Assembly (NCBI RefSeq): GCF_000798815.1
Contig: NZ_JTLD01000031.1
Span: 56,698 to 120,697 of the forward strand
From: Alistipes sp. ZOR0009
GTDB taxonomy: Bacteria; Bacteroidota; Bacteroidia; Bacteroidales; ZOR0009
Direction: 5' to 3'
DNA: 64,000 nucleotides
Positions within the stretch are counted from its first letter, which is position 1. Every line of letters begins with the position of its first letter. Position numbers and translations under genes: made by a program. The notes under the pieces are model-generated. The model did no database searches, was not told the origin of the DNA, and worked only from the letters and a program-made list of their open reading frames with translations. Positions 46,179 through 56,724 of this stretch are shown in pieces.

Positions 46179-46784
46179 ATGGCAAGATATACTGGACCAC
46201 GCGCAAAAATTGCTCGTAAGTTTGGAGAGCCTATTTTCGGACCAGATAGGGCTTTTGAGAAAAAGAACTATCCTCCAGGACAACATGGATTGGCTCGTAA
46301 GAGAAAAAAATTATCAGAGTATGGTGTTCAGCTTCGTGAGAAGCAAAAGGTAAAATACACCTACGGATTGTTGGAAAAGCAATTCCGTAACTTGTTCGAA
46401 AGAGCTGCTCGTATGAAGGGTGTTAAGGGTGAAAACCTGCTTCAACTTCTTGAAAGCCGCTTGGACAACGTAGTTTACCGCATGGGCGTTGCGCCTACTC
46501 GCGCGGCTGCTCGTCAGCTGGTTAGTCACCGTCACATCACCGTGAATGGTAACAATGTTAACATTCCTTCCTACATCCTTCGTCCAGGTGACGTAGTTGG
46601 TGTACGTGAGAAGTCAAAGTCTCTGGAAGTTATTGTCAACTCTGTAGGAGCTCGTAGAAACAAATACTCTTGGTTGGAATGGGATCCAACTTCAATGACT
46701 GGAAAGTTCATGAACCGTCCTGAAAGAAGTGAGATTCCTGAGAACATTAAGGAACAACTCATTGTTGAACTTTACTCTAAGTAG
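46179..46784 (+). CDS. rpsD: 30S ribosomal protein S4
   Basis: 201 residues with the S4 RNA-binding domain ([20 protein letters not shown]). The N-terminal region has no cysteines, so it is the zinc-free form. S4 often represses the alpha operon; no target pseudoknot recognised here. Confidence 0.98.
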   Translation: MARYTGPRAKIARKFGEPIFGPDRAFEKKNYPPGQHGLARKRKKLSEYGVQLREKQKVKYTYGLLEKQFRNLFERAARMKGVKGENLLQLLESRLDNVVYRMGVAPTRAAARQLVSHRHITVNGNNVNIPSYILRPGDVVGVREKSKSLEVIVNSVGARRNKYSWLEWDPTSMTGKFMNRPERSEIPENIKEQLIVELYSK

Positions 46785-46801
46785 TAACTAACGCAACGAT
46801 T

Positions 46802-47794
46802 ATGGCAATACTAGCATTCCAAAAGCCCGACAAGGTAATTATGCTCGAGGCTACCGACACGTTCGGACGTTTCGAATTTCGTCCGCTTGAACCCGGTTAC
46901 GGGATCACCGTAGGTAACGCACTACGACGCATTCTACTATCGTCATTAGAGGGCTATGCGATTACTACTGTTAAGATTGCCGGTGTGGATCATGAATTCT
47001 CTTCAATCCCTGGGGTTATTGAGGATGTCGTTAAAATTATCCTTAACCTAAAGCAAATTCGCTTTAAGAAAATTGCTGAAGGTGTTGATAACGAAAAGGT
47101 AACTGTTACCATCTCGGGTCAAAACGAGTTTAAAGCGGGATTCCTTTCGAACTTCCTAACCTCATTCAAGGTGCTTAACCCAGATCTTCTCATCTGCCGT
47201 ATGGAGCCAGATGTTAAGCTTCAGGTTGAACTTACCATTGCAAAGGGGAGAGGCTATGTTCCTTCCGAGGAAAATAGACCTGTGGAAGCTGAATTTGGGG
47301 TGATTCCTATCGACTCCATCCATACTCCAATCAAGAACGTAAAGTTTGCAGTTGAGAACTACCGTGTAGAGCAAAAGACTGACTACGAGAAACTAATTTT
47401 AGAAATAACCACCGACGGTTCGATTCAGCCAAAAGAATCTCTTAAGGAGGCCGCTAAAATTTTGATTTACCACTTCATGCTATTCTCTGATGAAAAGATT
47501 ACTCTTGATTCGGATGAAAAGTTTACCAACGAAGAGTTTGATGAAGAGGTACTTCATATGCGTCAAATGCTTAAGACTAAGTTGGTTGATATGGATCTGT
47601 CAGTTCGTGCCCTTAACTGCCTAAAGGCAGCAGAGGTTGAAACGCTGGGTGATTTGGTGAAGTTCCACCGCAACGACCTTCTGAAGTTCCGTAACTTTGG
47701 AAAGAAGTCGCTTACCGAGCTTGACGAACTGCTAGACTCTATGAGCCTATCGTTCGGAATGGACGTTTCTAAGTACAAACTTGACAAGGAATAG
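46802..47794 (+). CDS. rpoA: DNA-directed RNA polymerase subunit alpha
   Basis: 330 residues. The N-terminal dimerisation domain (1-230, [20 protein letters not shown]) nucleates polymerase assembly. The C-terminal domain (about 250-320, [20 protein letters not shown] and [19 protein letters not shown]) contacts promoter DNA and activators. Between rpsD and rplQ as usual. Confidence 0.99.
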   Translation: MAILAFQKPDKVIMLEATDTFGRFEFRPLEPGYGITVGNALRRILLSSLEGYAITTVKIAGVDHEFSSIPGVIEDVVKIILNLKQIRFKKIAEGVDNEKVTVTISGQNEFKAGFLSNFLTSFKVLNPDLLICRMEPDVKLQVELTIAKGRGYVPSEENRPVEAEFGVIPIDSIHTPIKNVKFAVENYRVEQKTDYEKLILEITTDGSIQPKESLKEAAKILIYHFMLFSDEKITLDSDEKFTNEEFDEEVLHMRQMLKTKLVDMDLSVRALNCLKAAEVETLGDLVKFHRNDLLKFRNFGKKSLTELDELLDSMSLSFGMDVSKYKLDKE

Positions 47795-47801
47795 CTAAAC
47801 A

Positions 47802-48296
47802 ATGAGACATAATAAAAAAATCAACCATTTAGGTAGAAAGAGCGCTCACCGTAAGTCGCTACTATCTAACTTGGCGTGCTCGCTAATTCTTCACAAGAGA
47901 ATTACGACTACCGTAGCTAAGGCGAAAGCTCTTAAGATGTACGTTGAGCCTCTTATCACTAAGTCGAAGGAGGATTCAACCCACAATCGCCGTATGGTAT
48001 TCAGCTACCTAAAGAACAAGTATGCAGTATCTGAGCTTTTCCGTGAGGTTTCTCAGAAGATTGCTAACCGTCCAGGTGGTTATACCCGTATCTTGAAGGT
48101 TGGATTCCGTCCAGGTGATGCTGCAGAAATGTGCATCATCGAGCTTGTAGATTACAACGAAACCTACACTGTAGCTCCATCTCAAGATAAGAAGGCTGCT
48201 AAGACTACAACTCGTCGTAGCCGTGCCAAAAAATCAGAAACAGCACCTGCTGCTACCGACACTGTTAAGGAAGCAAAAACTGAAGGTGAAGAGTAG
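47802..48296 (+). CDS. rplQ: 50S ribosomal protein L17
   Basis: 164 residues; [20 protein letters not shown] and [20 protein letters not shown] are conserved. A ~40-residue Lys/Ala/Thr/Glu-rich tail extends beyond the core, common in this phylum. Last gene of the operon; a hairpin terminator follows. Confidence 0.98.
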   Translation: MRHNKKINHLGRKSAHRKSLLSNLACSLILHKRITTTVAKAKALKMYVEPLITKSKEDSTHNRRMVFSYLKNKYAVSELFREVSQKIANRPGGYTRILKVGFRPGDAAEMCIIELVDYNETYTVAPSQDKKAAKTTTRRSRAKKSETAPAATDTVKEAKTEGEE

Positions 48297-48327
48297 TAGC
48301 TAAGTCGCTAGTACAATATTTTTTGAG

Positions 48328-48335
48328 TATCTTTG
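48328..48335 (+). promoter_or_regulatory. -7 box of a probable enolase promoter
   Basis: TATCTTTG matches TAnnTTTG exactly, 65 bases before the eno ATG. No good TTTG-type -33 box stands 19-21 bp upstream, so the promoter may need an activator or the match may be chance. Confidence 0.4.
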
Positions 48336-48375
48336 AGGGGAAAGGGGAGACCTTTTTCCCTCATTTTGTTTTTAA
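48335..48375 (+). terminator. terminator of the ribosomal protein operon
   Basis: GAGGGGAAAGG pairs with CCTTTTTCCCTC (one bulge) and is followed by ATTTTGTTTTTA. It begins at the last base of the putative eno -7 box. Confidence 0.65.
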
Positions 48376-49707
<1,332 letters not shown>

Positions 49708-49723
49708 TCGTACGCATGATATG

Positions 49724-49755
49724 AAGGCCGGCACATATGTACCGGCCTTTTTTTA
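49724..49755 (+). terminator. rho-independent terminator of eno
   Basis: AAGGCCGG and CCGGCCTT form an 8-bp stem (further closed by GTAC-type pairs) followed by TTTTTTT. Confidence 0.95.
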
Positions 49756-49765
49756 TTAAAAAAAT

Positions 49766-49800
49766 AGCCGATTTAAGCTGTCGCAGCTAAAATCGGCTTT
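49766..49800. terminator. second hairpin, probably terminator for the minus-strand gene
   Basis: AGCCGATTTAAGCTG and CAGCTAAAATCGGCT form a ~15-bp stem with one mismatch around TCG. On the minus strand it is followed by ATTTTTTTAAT. T-rich sequence follows on the plus side too, so it may work both ways. Confidence 0.7.
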
Positions 49801-49977
49801 TCGTATGATGATCTATATGTAAAAACTTTAAGTTAAAACGTATAAATGGGTCTAACCAATATTCATCATCGATACTGTATAGACGCATTTTTAACCTAAT
49901 TGTGTCGATAATTCGTAGTAAAAAAAGTTAAATTTTCAATATCTGCTTCAAGTTATATATTCTAGGTAAGTCCGTGG

Positions 49978-50667
49978 TTAAAGAATAGAAGGTGGTGTCT
50001 GATGAAAGTTTTCTATTTTGGCGATTCTTTTTGAAAGAAGGTTCCACGAAGGATCGCTATTACTTAGCTCCATGGCATAGATGTAGGCAAGAAAAAAAGC
50101 GAGCGTTTGTTCTAGGGCTTTTCTTGTTTCTGCTGCTTCCATTATCCCTTTTTGAAGGAATAGATCGTTTAAGGTGTTACTGCAAAAGGTATGATACTTT
50201 TTGTCTTCCTCTTCGATATTTTGGATAAGATGGGCTAGTTTTAATGTTTTGATGGACTCAATGCTATTCGGAGAGTCTAAAATCGATAGTATTTTGCTTC
50301 GATCAGCGGAGAGTGTGGTAAATGGATAGGTTTCTTCTAAAATAGCAGCTATCGTTCGTAAAAGGCTATTCGCTGCACTGCAGTTGGCTGCATCCTTTCC
50401 GTGTAGATGCATCAAAAGAGCATGCTCCAGTGCTTTTATTGCTCTTTTTCTTTGGGTATCTCTTCGCAAGATCTCTTCAAAAGTTTGGCTGCTTCCATTT
50501 TTTATTATCCACACAGAGTATTTTTGCAGTTTATCTTTTAGTGACACAAAAGGACTACAAAGAATAATGGACGAGAAGTTGGATTGATAGCAAAGATTAA
50601 CTACCGATTTAGAGTAAGCTTCAAGTTCTTTTATTTTAAGTTGCGATATGTTTAATGGTTGAAGCAT
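49978..50667 (-). CDS. uncharacterised helical protein, possibly DUF6261 family
   Basis: 229 residues, no signal peptide or membrane segment, predicted mostly helical with Leu and Ala-rich stretches (ALEHALLMHLHG, LEQTLAFFLAYIYAM). The length and pattern resemble a Bacteroidota-restricted family annotated DUF6261, but I cannot confirm this. It stands alone on the minus strand between convergent eno and its own promoter region; nothing nearby suggests a function. Confidence 0.6.
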   Translation of the reverse strand: MLQPLNISQLKIKELEAYSKSVVNLCYQSNFSSIILCSPFVSLKDKLQKYSVWIIKNGSSQTFEEILRRDTQRKRAIKALEHALLMHLHGKDAANCSAANSLLRTIAAILEETYPFTTLSADRSKILSILDSPNSIESIKTLKLAHLIQNIEEEDKKYHTFCSNTLNDLFLQKGIMEAAETRKALEQTLAFFLAYIYAMELSNSDPSWNLLSKRIAKIENFHQTPPSIL

Positions 50668-50794
50668 TTTTTAGGTTTTGAAAGAAGCGTCGCACTTATT
50701 TCAAATTTAAGATAGTTTGATGAATTATGCCAATTTATGGAGAGTTGTTTTTGATGTTTATTTTAGATTGCCATTAGAGTCAATGGCTTCTATG

Positions 50795-50818
50795 AAAAAA
50801 GGCCCCGTAGGGCCTTTC
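50795..50818 (-). terminator. rho-independent terminator of the C69 peptidase gene
   Basis: AAAGGCCC and GGGCCTTT form a perfect 8-bp stem. On the minus strand it ends in TTTTTT, 18 bases after the stop codon. Confidence 0.9.
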
Positions 50819-50835
50819 TTATAGAATAGTTAGGT

Positions 50836-52563
50836 CTATTTCAGTTCTTCAAATTTTTTCCCGGTTTGGTCGATAATTGTTTTTTTCCAGTAATCAGGAA
50901 GTTCTGGCTGGTTTGGAGATGCCGGAAATCCGTATGGATTACGTAGAAACAGCCCATCTTTTTCTTTTTTGATATTCCCATCAATATATTTTACCAGAAG
51001 CCAATTTGAGAAGTCATTCCAACGTTTTACGGTGTTGTTTCCTAAATCTACAGAGAAGTTGGTAATGTATTCGCGAGCAGCCGCTGGATCTGCTTTGTGT
51101 AGTTCTAAGGCCGCGGCATCTGTTGCTTTGACAAATAGCTCACTTTTATCTTCCATCTCTTTCTGCAGCTTTTGCACATCTTTAATGATAACGTCGTATC
51201 GTAGGTACGCAAAATTGGCAACGCGATTAAATGCCCAAAAGGCAGAAGTAGGAGAGTAGGTCAGCATATCGCCATTTCCTTCGGCCCACGATTCGGGAAC
51301 TTTGGTCATTCCGCAGTAGAAGGGAACGTAAACGCACGATGCTGCATCATCAACTCCAAACCAGCTTATTCCACCAATTGTATTAGGCATCCATGAGCGC
51401 ATTTGCGCGATAAAAGAGAACCCAGTTTGCTGAGTAGCAGTGGTACGCTCGTGGAAATATTCCTTCCCATCATACTTCCATGTCATGGGACGCCAGCGAT
51501 AGGGTAGTGCGTGAGGTCCTGCCCCAATATCTTGGCTCATATCAAATTCGGTTCCTTCTAGGTGGTTGCGCTTAGATGTGATCAAATCGCGGGGAGATAT
51601 TTTCCTGTTTGGTTTGACGTAGAGCGGCATTCTGTGCTTTAGGTTTTTGCCGGTAACATAGTCTAGGTATTCGCTCATGCCATCGCAGTAGCTATTAAAC
51701 ATTGCCCATACGCGAAATTCGCTGAAGCGCGCTTTCCCAAAGTCTATGGGCGCGTAGGTGTCCGAGAAACTGAATTCCTTGTCCTCGCCAGTGTACCACT
51801 TTTTTTCACGAGCGTAACTAATAACATCGTTGGCGTATACAACTTCGATGTTAGGTTCAAATATCTTGTTAATATTTTTAAAACTGATTGATTTTACGCC
51901 ATCTTCCATAGGGAATGTCTGAATTCGAGCATGGTTGGCATGCGCACTTATATAGCCATCAGGGATGCGAATGGCAACCCATAACGCTCCTTTATTTTTA
52001 TTGTACGACTTTTTACTTTTTTTGTCTATGGCAAGGGTAGTCCCCTTTCCTACCATTTCTAGGATCCAAACCTCGTTAGGATCTCCTATAGAGAATGACT
52101 CCCCTGCTCCGTAGTAGCCGTACTGGTCTACAAGTTCGGTCATAACCTTTATCGCTTCACGAGCCGTTTTTGAGCGTTGTAGCGCAAGGAACATGAGGCT
52201 ACCATAGTCGATGGTGCCTGTTGTATCTTCAAGTTCGTGGCGTCCACCAAAGGTGCTTTCTCCAATAGCTACTTGGTGCTCATTCATCATTCCGACAACC
52301 GAGTAGGTGTGGGTAACCTGAGGAATTTGGCCAAGAGGTTTATTCGAACCCCTGTCATAAAGGGTTACCATTGTTCCTGCAGGGTAGTCTTTGGCTGGTC
52401 GGAAGTAGAGTTCTCCGTAGCGAACATGGGAATCAGCTGCGTACGATATCATTGCAGAGCCGTCCTTAGAAGCTCCTTTGGTTACGAGGTAGCTGGTGCA
52501 GGCCTCCGATAGCTGAGCTTGTAGCATCAGCAGGCCAACCAGCGATAGGGCTATCTTTTTCAT
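50836..52563 (-). CDS. peptidase family C69 dipeptidase
   Basis: A 575-residue exported Ntn-hydrolase. Signal peptide MKKIALSLVGLLMLQAQLSE ends just before Cys22, which becomes the N-terminal nucleophile (CTSYLVTKGASKDG). The family signature follows (ISYAADSH, then GMMNEHQVAIGESTFGGR near residues 91-108). These enzymes cleave dipeptides from the N-terminus and act in the periplasm or at the surface. Monocistronic, with its own promoter and terminator. Confidence 0.9.
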   Translation of the reverse strand: MKKIALSLVGLLMLQAQLSEACTSYLVTKGASKDGSAMISYAADSHVRYGELYFRPAKDYPAGTMVTLYDRGSNKPLGQIPQVTHTYSVVGMMNEHQVAIGESTFGGRHELEDTTGTIDYGSLMFLALQRSKTAREAIKVMTELVDQYGYYGAGESFSIGDPNEVWILEMVGKGTTLAIDKKSKKSYNKNKGALWVAIRIPDGYISAHANHARIQTFPMEDGVKSISFKNINKIFEPNIEVVYANDVISYAREKKWYTGEDKEFSFSDTYAPIDFGKARFSEFRVWAMFNSYCDGMSEYLDYVTGKNLKHRMPLYVKPNRKISPRDLITSKRNHLEGTEFDMSQDIGAGPHALPYRWRPMTWKYDGKEYFHERTTATQQTGFSFIAQMRSWMPNTIGGISWFGVDDAASCVYVPFYCGMTKVPESWAEGNGDMLTYSPTSAFWAFNRVANFAYLRYDVIIKDVQKLQKEMEDKSELFVKATDAAALELHKADPAAAREYITNFSVDLGNNTVKRWNDFSNWLLVKYIDGNIKKEKDGLFLRNPYGFPASPNQPELPDYWKKTIIDQTGKKFEELK

Positions 52564-52592
52564 TGTGTCTGATTAGAATTTTCGTTGATGCA

Positions 52593-52623
52593 CAAATATA
52601 GGATAAAAGGGGATGGCGACAAG
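52593..52623 (-). promoter_or_regulatory. promoter of the C69 peptidase gene
   Basis: On the minus strand CTTG (52620-52623), a 19-bp spacer and TATATTTG (52593-52600) match the Bacteroides pattern. Transcription would start about 25 bases before the ATG. Confidence 0.6.
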
Positions 52624-52932
52624 GTTATGTTTGATGGCTTTTGTGCGCGTAGGATGAGGCTTTTGACATTTTGAATGAATGTATTAGTATAAATTATTTA
52701 TAAAGAAATAAAAATAGCACAATGTCTTAATGATTGCATTGTTCGACAAGGTTGTTGGATGTTTAAATTTTCTATATTTCTTGCGGGTTTTGTGTATTAA
52801 AACATGCGTTACATTGAAACAGTGTTAAGTTAATTAATTGTAATATGAATGTTAAAGGTGCTGCTTTTTGTAGATAAATGTTTTTAGCTTCGTTAAATTG
52901 TACTGTCTAATCATTTTTTAAAAGTTAAAAAC
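52624..52932. other. AT-rich divergent intergenic region
   Basis: No gene. It must carry the promoter of the papain-like lipoprotein gene, but no convincing TAnnTTTG match with a correctly spaced -33 box was found on the plus strand. Confidence 0.4.
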
Positions 52933-53793
52933 ATGAAAAAAACCAGACAGTTCTTGTTCGTAGCTGCTTCTTTATTGGTTGTAGCTGCCGTTATTTTTGT
53001 TTCTTGTAGTAAGGACAGCAACGATGTTGCAAATCCTAAAAATGAAGTTGCTCTTCAGGTAAATCATCAGTTGGGATGTAAACTTCTTCCTGAGAATGTC
53101 TATATGGGCATTCCTGTTACTGAAGATCTAACTTCTACCTTGAAAGTTTTACCAACTTCGGTAAATCTTACAACTCCTCCAGTAGGAAACCAAGGTGGCG
53201 AAGGTTCTTGTGTTGCTTGGGGAACTACCTATGCTGCTCGTAGTATTGCTTGGCAGGCTGCCAATCCTGCTGCTTGGAGCTACTCTGTTAACATTTTTAG
53301 CCCAGAGTATGTGTATAACCAAATTAAGGCAGGTGGATGCGCCGATGGTTCTTATGTTACCGACGGTTTGGATCTTCTAAGAAATCAAGGTGTGGTGCCT
53401 TGGAGCGTTATGCCTTACAGTGATGCTAATGGATGTAGCACAATGCCAACTACGGCTCAGCGCACTACGGCTGCTAACTATCGTATTGCAGGTTACAGCA
53501 GGGTAAGTCTTACTACTACTGCCATTAAGACTCAGCTTGCAGCTGGTAAGCCTGTAATAGTTGCTGGTCCTGTAAATAACGCATTTGTAAACCTAACTGG
53601 AACTACCGTTCTTGGCAGATTTACTGGCTCTTCTTTAGGTGGCCACTGCTATTGCGTTGTTGGTTATGATAATAGCCGTAATGCATTTAAGGTTCAAAAC
53701 TCTTGGGGTACAACTTGGGGATCTTCAGGATTTGGTTACATCAACTATTCCTACATCACCAGCTGGTGGCAAGAAGCTTACGTATTCAACTAG
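52933..53793 (+). CDS. papain-like (C1A) cysteine peptidase lipoprotein
   Basis: 286 residues with a lipoprotein-type signal (hydrophobic stretch to IFVSC, Cys25) and a C1A peptidase domain. The catalytic residues are all present: Gln87 and Cys93 in VGNQGGEGSCVAWGTTYAA, His238 in GGHCYCVVGYD and Asn256 in FKVQNSWGTTWG. No long inhibitory propeptide is visible (about 50 residues between the lipid anchor and the domain). Papain-fold lipoproteins of this kind in Bacteroidota are surface or periplasmic proteases. It lies alone beside the C69 dipeptidase, with a strong terminator. Confidence 0.85.
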   Translation: MKKTRQFLFVAASLLVVAAVIFVSCSKDSNDVANPKNEVALQVNHQLGCKLLPENVYMGIPVTEDLTSTLKVLPTSVNLTTPPVGNQGGEGSCVAWGTTYAARSIAWQAANPAAWSYSVNIFSPEYVYNQIKAGGCADGSYVTDGLDLLRNQGVVPWSVMPYSDANGCSTMPTTAQRTTAANYRIAGYSRVSLTTTAIKTQLAAGKPVIVAGPVNNAFVNLTGTTVLGRFTGSSLGGHCYCVVGYDNSRNAFKVQNSWGTTWGSSGFGYINYSYITSWWQEAYVFN

Positions 53794-53814
53794 TGCGTAG
53801 CCGATAAAAACAAT

Positions 53815-53847
53815 GAGGCTGTCCATTTAAATGGGCAGCCTTTTTTA
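53815..53847 (+). terminator. rho-independent terminator
   Basis: AGGCTG-CCATTT and AAATGG-CAGCCT form a ~12-bp stem with one mismatch, followed by TTTTTT. Confidence 0.92.
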
Positions 53848-53908
53848 TGTTGATAGTTAAAGTCTATTGTGCCGATTCCCTTTGTATAAAGGGTAACGTG
53901 CTCACATT

Positions 53909-54439
53909 TTAGAGGGTAAACACCACTCGCTGGCCGTAAGCAACTTTTTGGTTAAAGGCTTGGTTGGGCGCCACGCGCTCAAGTGTAACCCAAGTGGCGC
54001 GGATGAACCCAGCGTGGGTAAATATGAGGAGCTTCTGATCCTTATGCTTTAGCAGATCGTCGATGAAGAGGGCGGCGCGAATGCAGAGGTCTCGAAACGA
54101 CTCGCCACCCGTAGTCCTCTCTTCTATCCAATTCCCAAACCATGAACTGAGACGTGGATCGAGGTTGTCGTCCCAGTGAATGCCTTCCCATTTACCGAAG
54201 TTCATTTCCATCAGGCGGTCGTCTAAAATCGGATCGGTGTAGCCGCAGTAAGCCGATAGGCACGTACAACGCGAAAGGGGGCTGCTGTAAACGCCGTCGT
54301 AGCGGGTGTCCTTAATCTGGCTCATAACCTCCAAAGCTTCTTGCTCGAAAGTTGGCGATAGCGGAACGTCGGTTTGCCCGTAGCAGATACCAGGGGCAAC
54401 ATCTACCGAGGTGTGTCGTACAAGGTGTAGCTCTAGCAT
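53909..54439 (-). CDS. cobC: alpha-ribazole phosphatase (histidine phosphatase family)
   Basis: Removes the phosphate from alpha-ribazole-5'-phosphate or adenosylcobalamin-5'-phosphate in the last steps of cobalamin synthesis. Starting at MLELHLVRHTSV gives 176 residues; an upstream extension is rejected because it overlaps cobS. LVRHTSV holds the phosphohistidine, YSSPLSRC the second Arg, MNFGKWEG the acid region and FTHAGFIR the second His. Last gene of the cobalamin operon, 14 bases after cobS. Confidence 0.88.
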   Translation of the reverse strand: MLELHLVRHTSVDVAPGICYGQTDVPLSPTFEQEALEVMSQIKDTRYDGVYSSPLSRCTCLSAYCGYTDPILDDRLMEMNFGKWEGIHWDDNLDPRLSSWFGNWIEERTTGGESFRDLCIRAALFIDDLLKHKDQKLLIFTHAGFIRATWVTLERVAPNQAFNQKVAYGQRVVFTL

Positions 54440-54453
54440 GGTTGCGTTTTTTG

Positions 54454-55206
54454 TTAGTAAATCGCAAGGATTGCAATATACCAAACAATTTCGGAAAGTG
54501 TGATAAGCATGCCGCAGCAATCGCCCGTGTAGCCGCCAATTTTTTGTTTGATGTAGATGGCCGTAATGGGCAGTGGGATAGATGCAATGGCCAACGCAAT
54601 AAGGCTTGCCGCTCCAAAAAAGTAGCAAATGGTTCCTACAGCAATGAAAGTTGCGACGGTGGCTTGAAGTGGGGTTAGCGGAGTTAGTCCAACTTGAATC
54701 TTGCTAGCCTCAATGGTGCGAGCATAGGGGAGCAGCGAGGGCAAAAATACGCCGATGTAGCGTCCAACTACAGCTCCCGTGATGAGCAGGGCTGGTATTT
54801 TATTTTCGTCGATGTCGGTAAGTACGCCAACGCGCACGGCAAAGAGCAAGATAAGGCTGATGACGCCGTAGGTACCAATTTGAGAATCTTTCATGATGGC
54901 AAGGATTCGTTCGCGGGTGTAGCCGCCGCCAAATCCATCTACAAAATCGGCAAAACCATCTTCGTGTAGCGCACCCGTAAAGATTACGGTTGCCGTAATG
55001 GTAAGCAGAATGCATACTTCGAATGGGAGAACCATCGATAGAAGCCACCAACAACCTGCAGCAAATAGGCCAACAATCCATCCTGCGATGGTGGCAAATG
55101 GAAGAACCCTAGAGAAACTCTCCTTTGGTGGAATTACCAGCCGATGTAGGGGGAGCCTTGTGAAAAAGCTAATTCCGGCTGCTAGGTTAAGCAAAAATGT
55201 TTTCAT
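54454..55206 (-). CDS. cobS: adenosylcobinamide-GDP ribazoletransferase
   Basis: A 250-residue inner-membrane enzyme with 6-7 hydrophobic segments that joins adenosylcobinamide-GDP with alpha-ribazole(-phosphate). FFTRLPLHRL near the N-terminus and GALHEDGFADFVDGFGGGYTRE (conserved Asp-rich loop, residues ~80-101; given in part) identify it. It precedes cobC and follows cbiA in the operon. Confidence 0.95.
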   Translation of the reverse strand: MKTFLLNLAAGISFFTRLPLHRLVIPPKESFSRVLPFATIAGWIVGLFAAGCWWLLSMVLPFEVCILLTITATVIFTGALHEDGFADFVDGFGGGYTRERILAIMKDSQIGTYGVISLILLFAVRVGVLTDIDENKIPALLITGAVVGRYIGVFLPSLLPYARTIEASKIQVGLTPLTPLQATVATFIAVGTICYFFGAASLIALAIASIPLPITAIYIKQKIGGYTGDCCGMLITLSEIVWYIAILAIY

Positions 55207-55277
55207 CCCAATAAATTTATGTTGAAGGTTGGATACAACCCGCTCAATTAGATTTTATTTACGGCTGCATGAATTTA

Positions 55278-56621
55278 TTAGCCGTTACTTTCAACTTGTT
55301 GGCTATTCGCATTGATAATTGCATCTAAAATACTGATAATTGACATGCTCGAATCGCCCCAATATAGGTGGAAATAGGAGGCTACCGTGTTTTTATGCAC
55401 GTAGATTCCTGTTTCTGTAGATCTGTTGGTGGCACTTTTAATCTCTGCGGCCGATTGAGGTAGCATTCCTTCGGAGCGGCTATAGTGAAACTCGTGGCCC
55501 TTAATAGTATGCTTGCCAACCTGTGCTTGTCTGTAACCCAACTTGCATCGGGCATTGGCAAAGGTAGTTCCAAATTGGAAAATGTTAGCCATTGGGTAGG
55601 TTGTTTCATCTTTTAGTGTAAGATGGGAGCCAAGGTATATCATTCCACCGCACTCAGCAAGTATCCGACCATCGCTGTTGGAGTAGGCTCTAATGGCATC
55701 TATCATGGCAGTGTTGGCCGAAAGCTGCTCTGCATGCAATTCGGGGTATCCACCTGGTAGATATACGAAGTCGACCTTTGGCAGCACCTTATCCACCAAG
55801 GGAGAGAAGTAGGTGATGTCTGCTACCTGTTGTAATGCCTCAATATTGGCGGGGTAGATAAAGTTAAAGGCGGCATCTTTGGCCACAGCGGCTTGTAGTC
55901 TATGGCTTTTATTTTGTAAGATTGATGGTTCAATTGCAGGTTTGGGCATGCTGGAGAGTTCTAGCAACCTGTCGATATTTACGTTTTGCAGAATCAGCTC
56001 GGCTGCATTTTCGCAAATGGCATCGATCTCGTCGTAGTTGTCGGTTTGTAGCCCTAAATGGCGCGACTCTACGCGAAGGCTGGAGTTGGCAGCAATCCAT
56101 CCTAATGGTTCCACTCCGATTTCTTCGGCTGCGGCCTTGAGCAGCGAGTAGTGGCTGGCGCTTCCCACAAAGTTGAAAACTACGCCAGCAAGGTTAACCC
56201 CCTGTTGATAGGTGGCAAAGCCCTTGAGCAGAGCTGCGGCAGAATGTGCCATTGCCTTAGCGTTCATTACCAGTATTACGGGGATCGAGAGGGTTTGCGC
56301 TACCTCAGCACTGCTACCCTGAGTAAGGTGATAGCCATCGAACATTCCCATTACCCCTTCCACAATTGCTGCATCGGCGGTGCAGACCTCCTTGGCGTAA
56401 CGGCGCTTTATCCCTTGGCTATCCATCATAAATAGATCGAGGTTGTAGCTTTCGTTGTGGGCTGCAATCTTATGTAGCTGCGTGTCCAGATAGTCGGGAC
56501 CGCATTTAAAAGGCTGCACCTTTAGCCCTCGGTTGCTTAGCAGGCGAAGAAGAGCTAGCGTAAAAAGGGTTTTTCCAGATCCGCTGTGAGGTGCGGCTAT
56601 TAAGAACTGGGGAATGTTCAT
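55278..56621 (-). CDS. cbiA: cobyrinate a,c-diamide synthase
   Basis: 447 residues; amidates cobyrinate at positions a and c with glutamine and ATP. The N-terminal dethiobiotin-synthetase-like ATPase domain begins IAAPHSGSGKTLFTLALL (P-loop, residues ~8-25). The C-terminal glutamine amidotransferase domain has the nucleophile Cys in ILAECGGMIYLG and HEFHYS near residue 385. This is the earliest pathway step encoded in the window; corrin-ring enzymes are not here. Confidence 0.95.
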   Translation of the reverse strand: MNIPQFLIAAPHSGSGKTLFTLALLRLLSNRGLKVQPFKCGPDYLDTQLHKIAAHNESYNLDLFMMDSQGIKRRYAKEVCTADAAIVEGVMGMFDGYHLTQGSSAEVAQTLSIPVILVMNAKAMAHSAAALLKGFATYQQGVNLAGVVFNFVGSASHYSLLKAAAEEIGVEPLGWIAANSSLRVESRHLGLQTDNYDEIDAICENAAELILQNVNIDRLLELSSMPKPAIEPSILQNKSHRLQAAVAKDAAFNFIYPANIEALQQVADITYFSPLVDKVLPKVDFVYLPGGYPELHAEQLSANTAMIDAIRAYSNSDGRILAECGGMIYLGSHLTLKDETTYPMANIFQFGTTFANARCKLGYRQAQVGKHTIKGHEFHYSRSEGMLPQSAAEIKSATNRSTETGIYVHKNTVASYFHLYWGDSSMSIISILDAIINANSQQVESNG

Positions 56622-56724
56622 GAAGGATTGATGTTGGATTGTCGTTAAACCAGCGTTAATCGAGTATCGAAATCAAAGAAGCGGTGCCGTTGCTTAAGCG
56701 AAAGCCCCGCTTTCTTTGGAGCCG

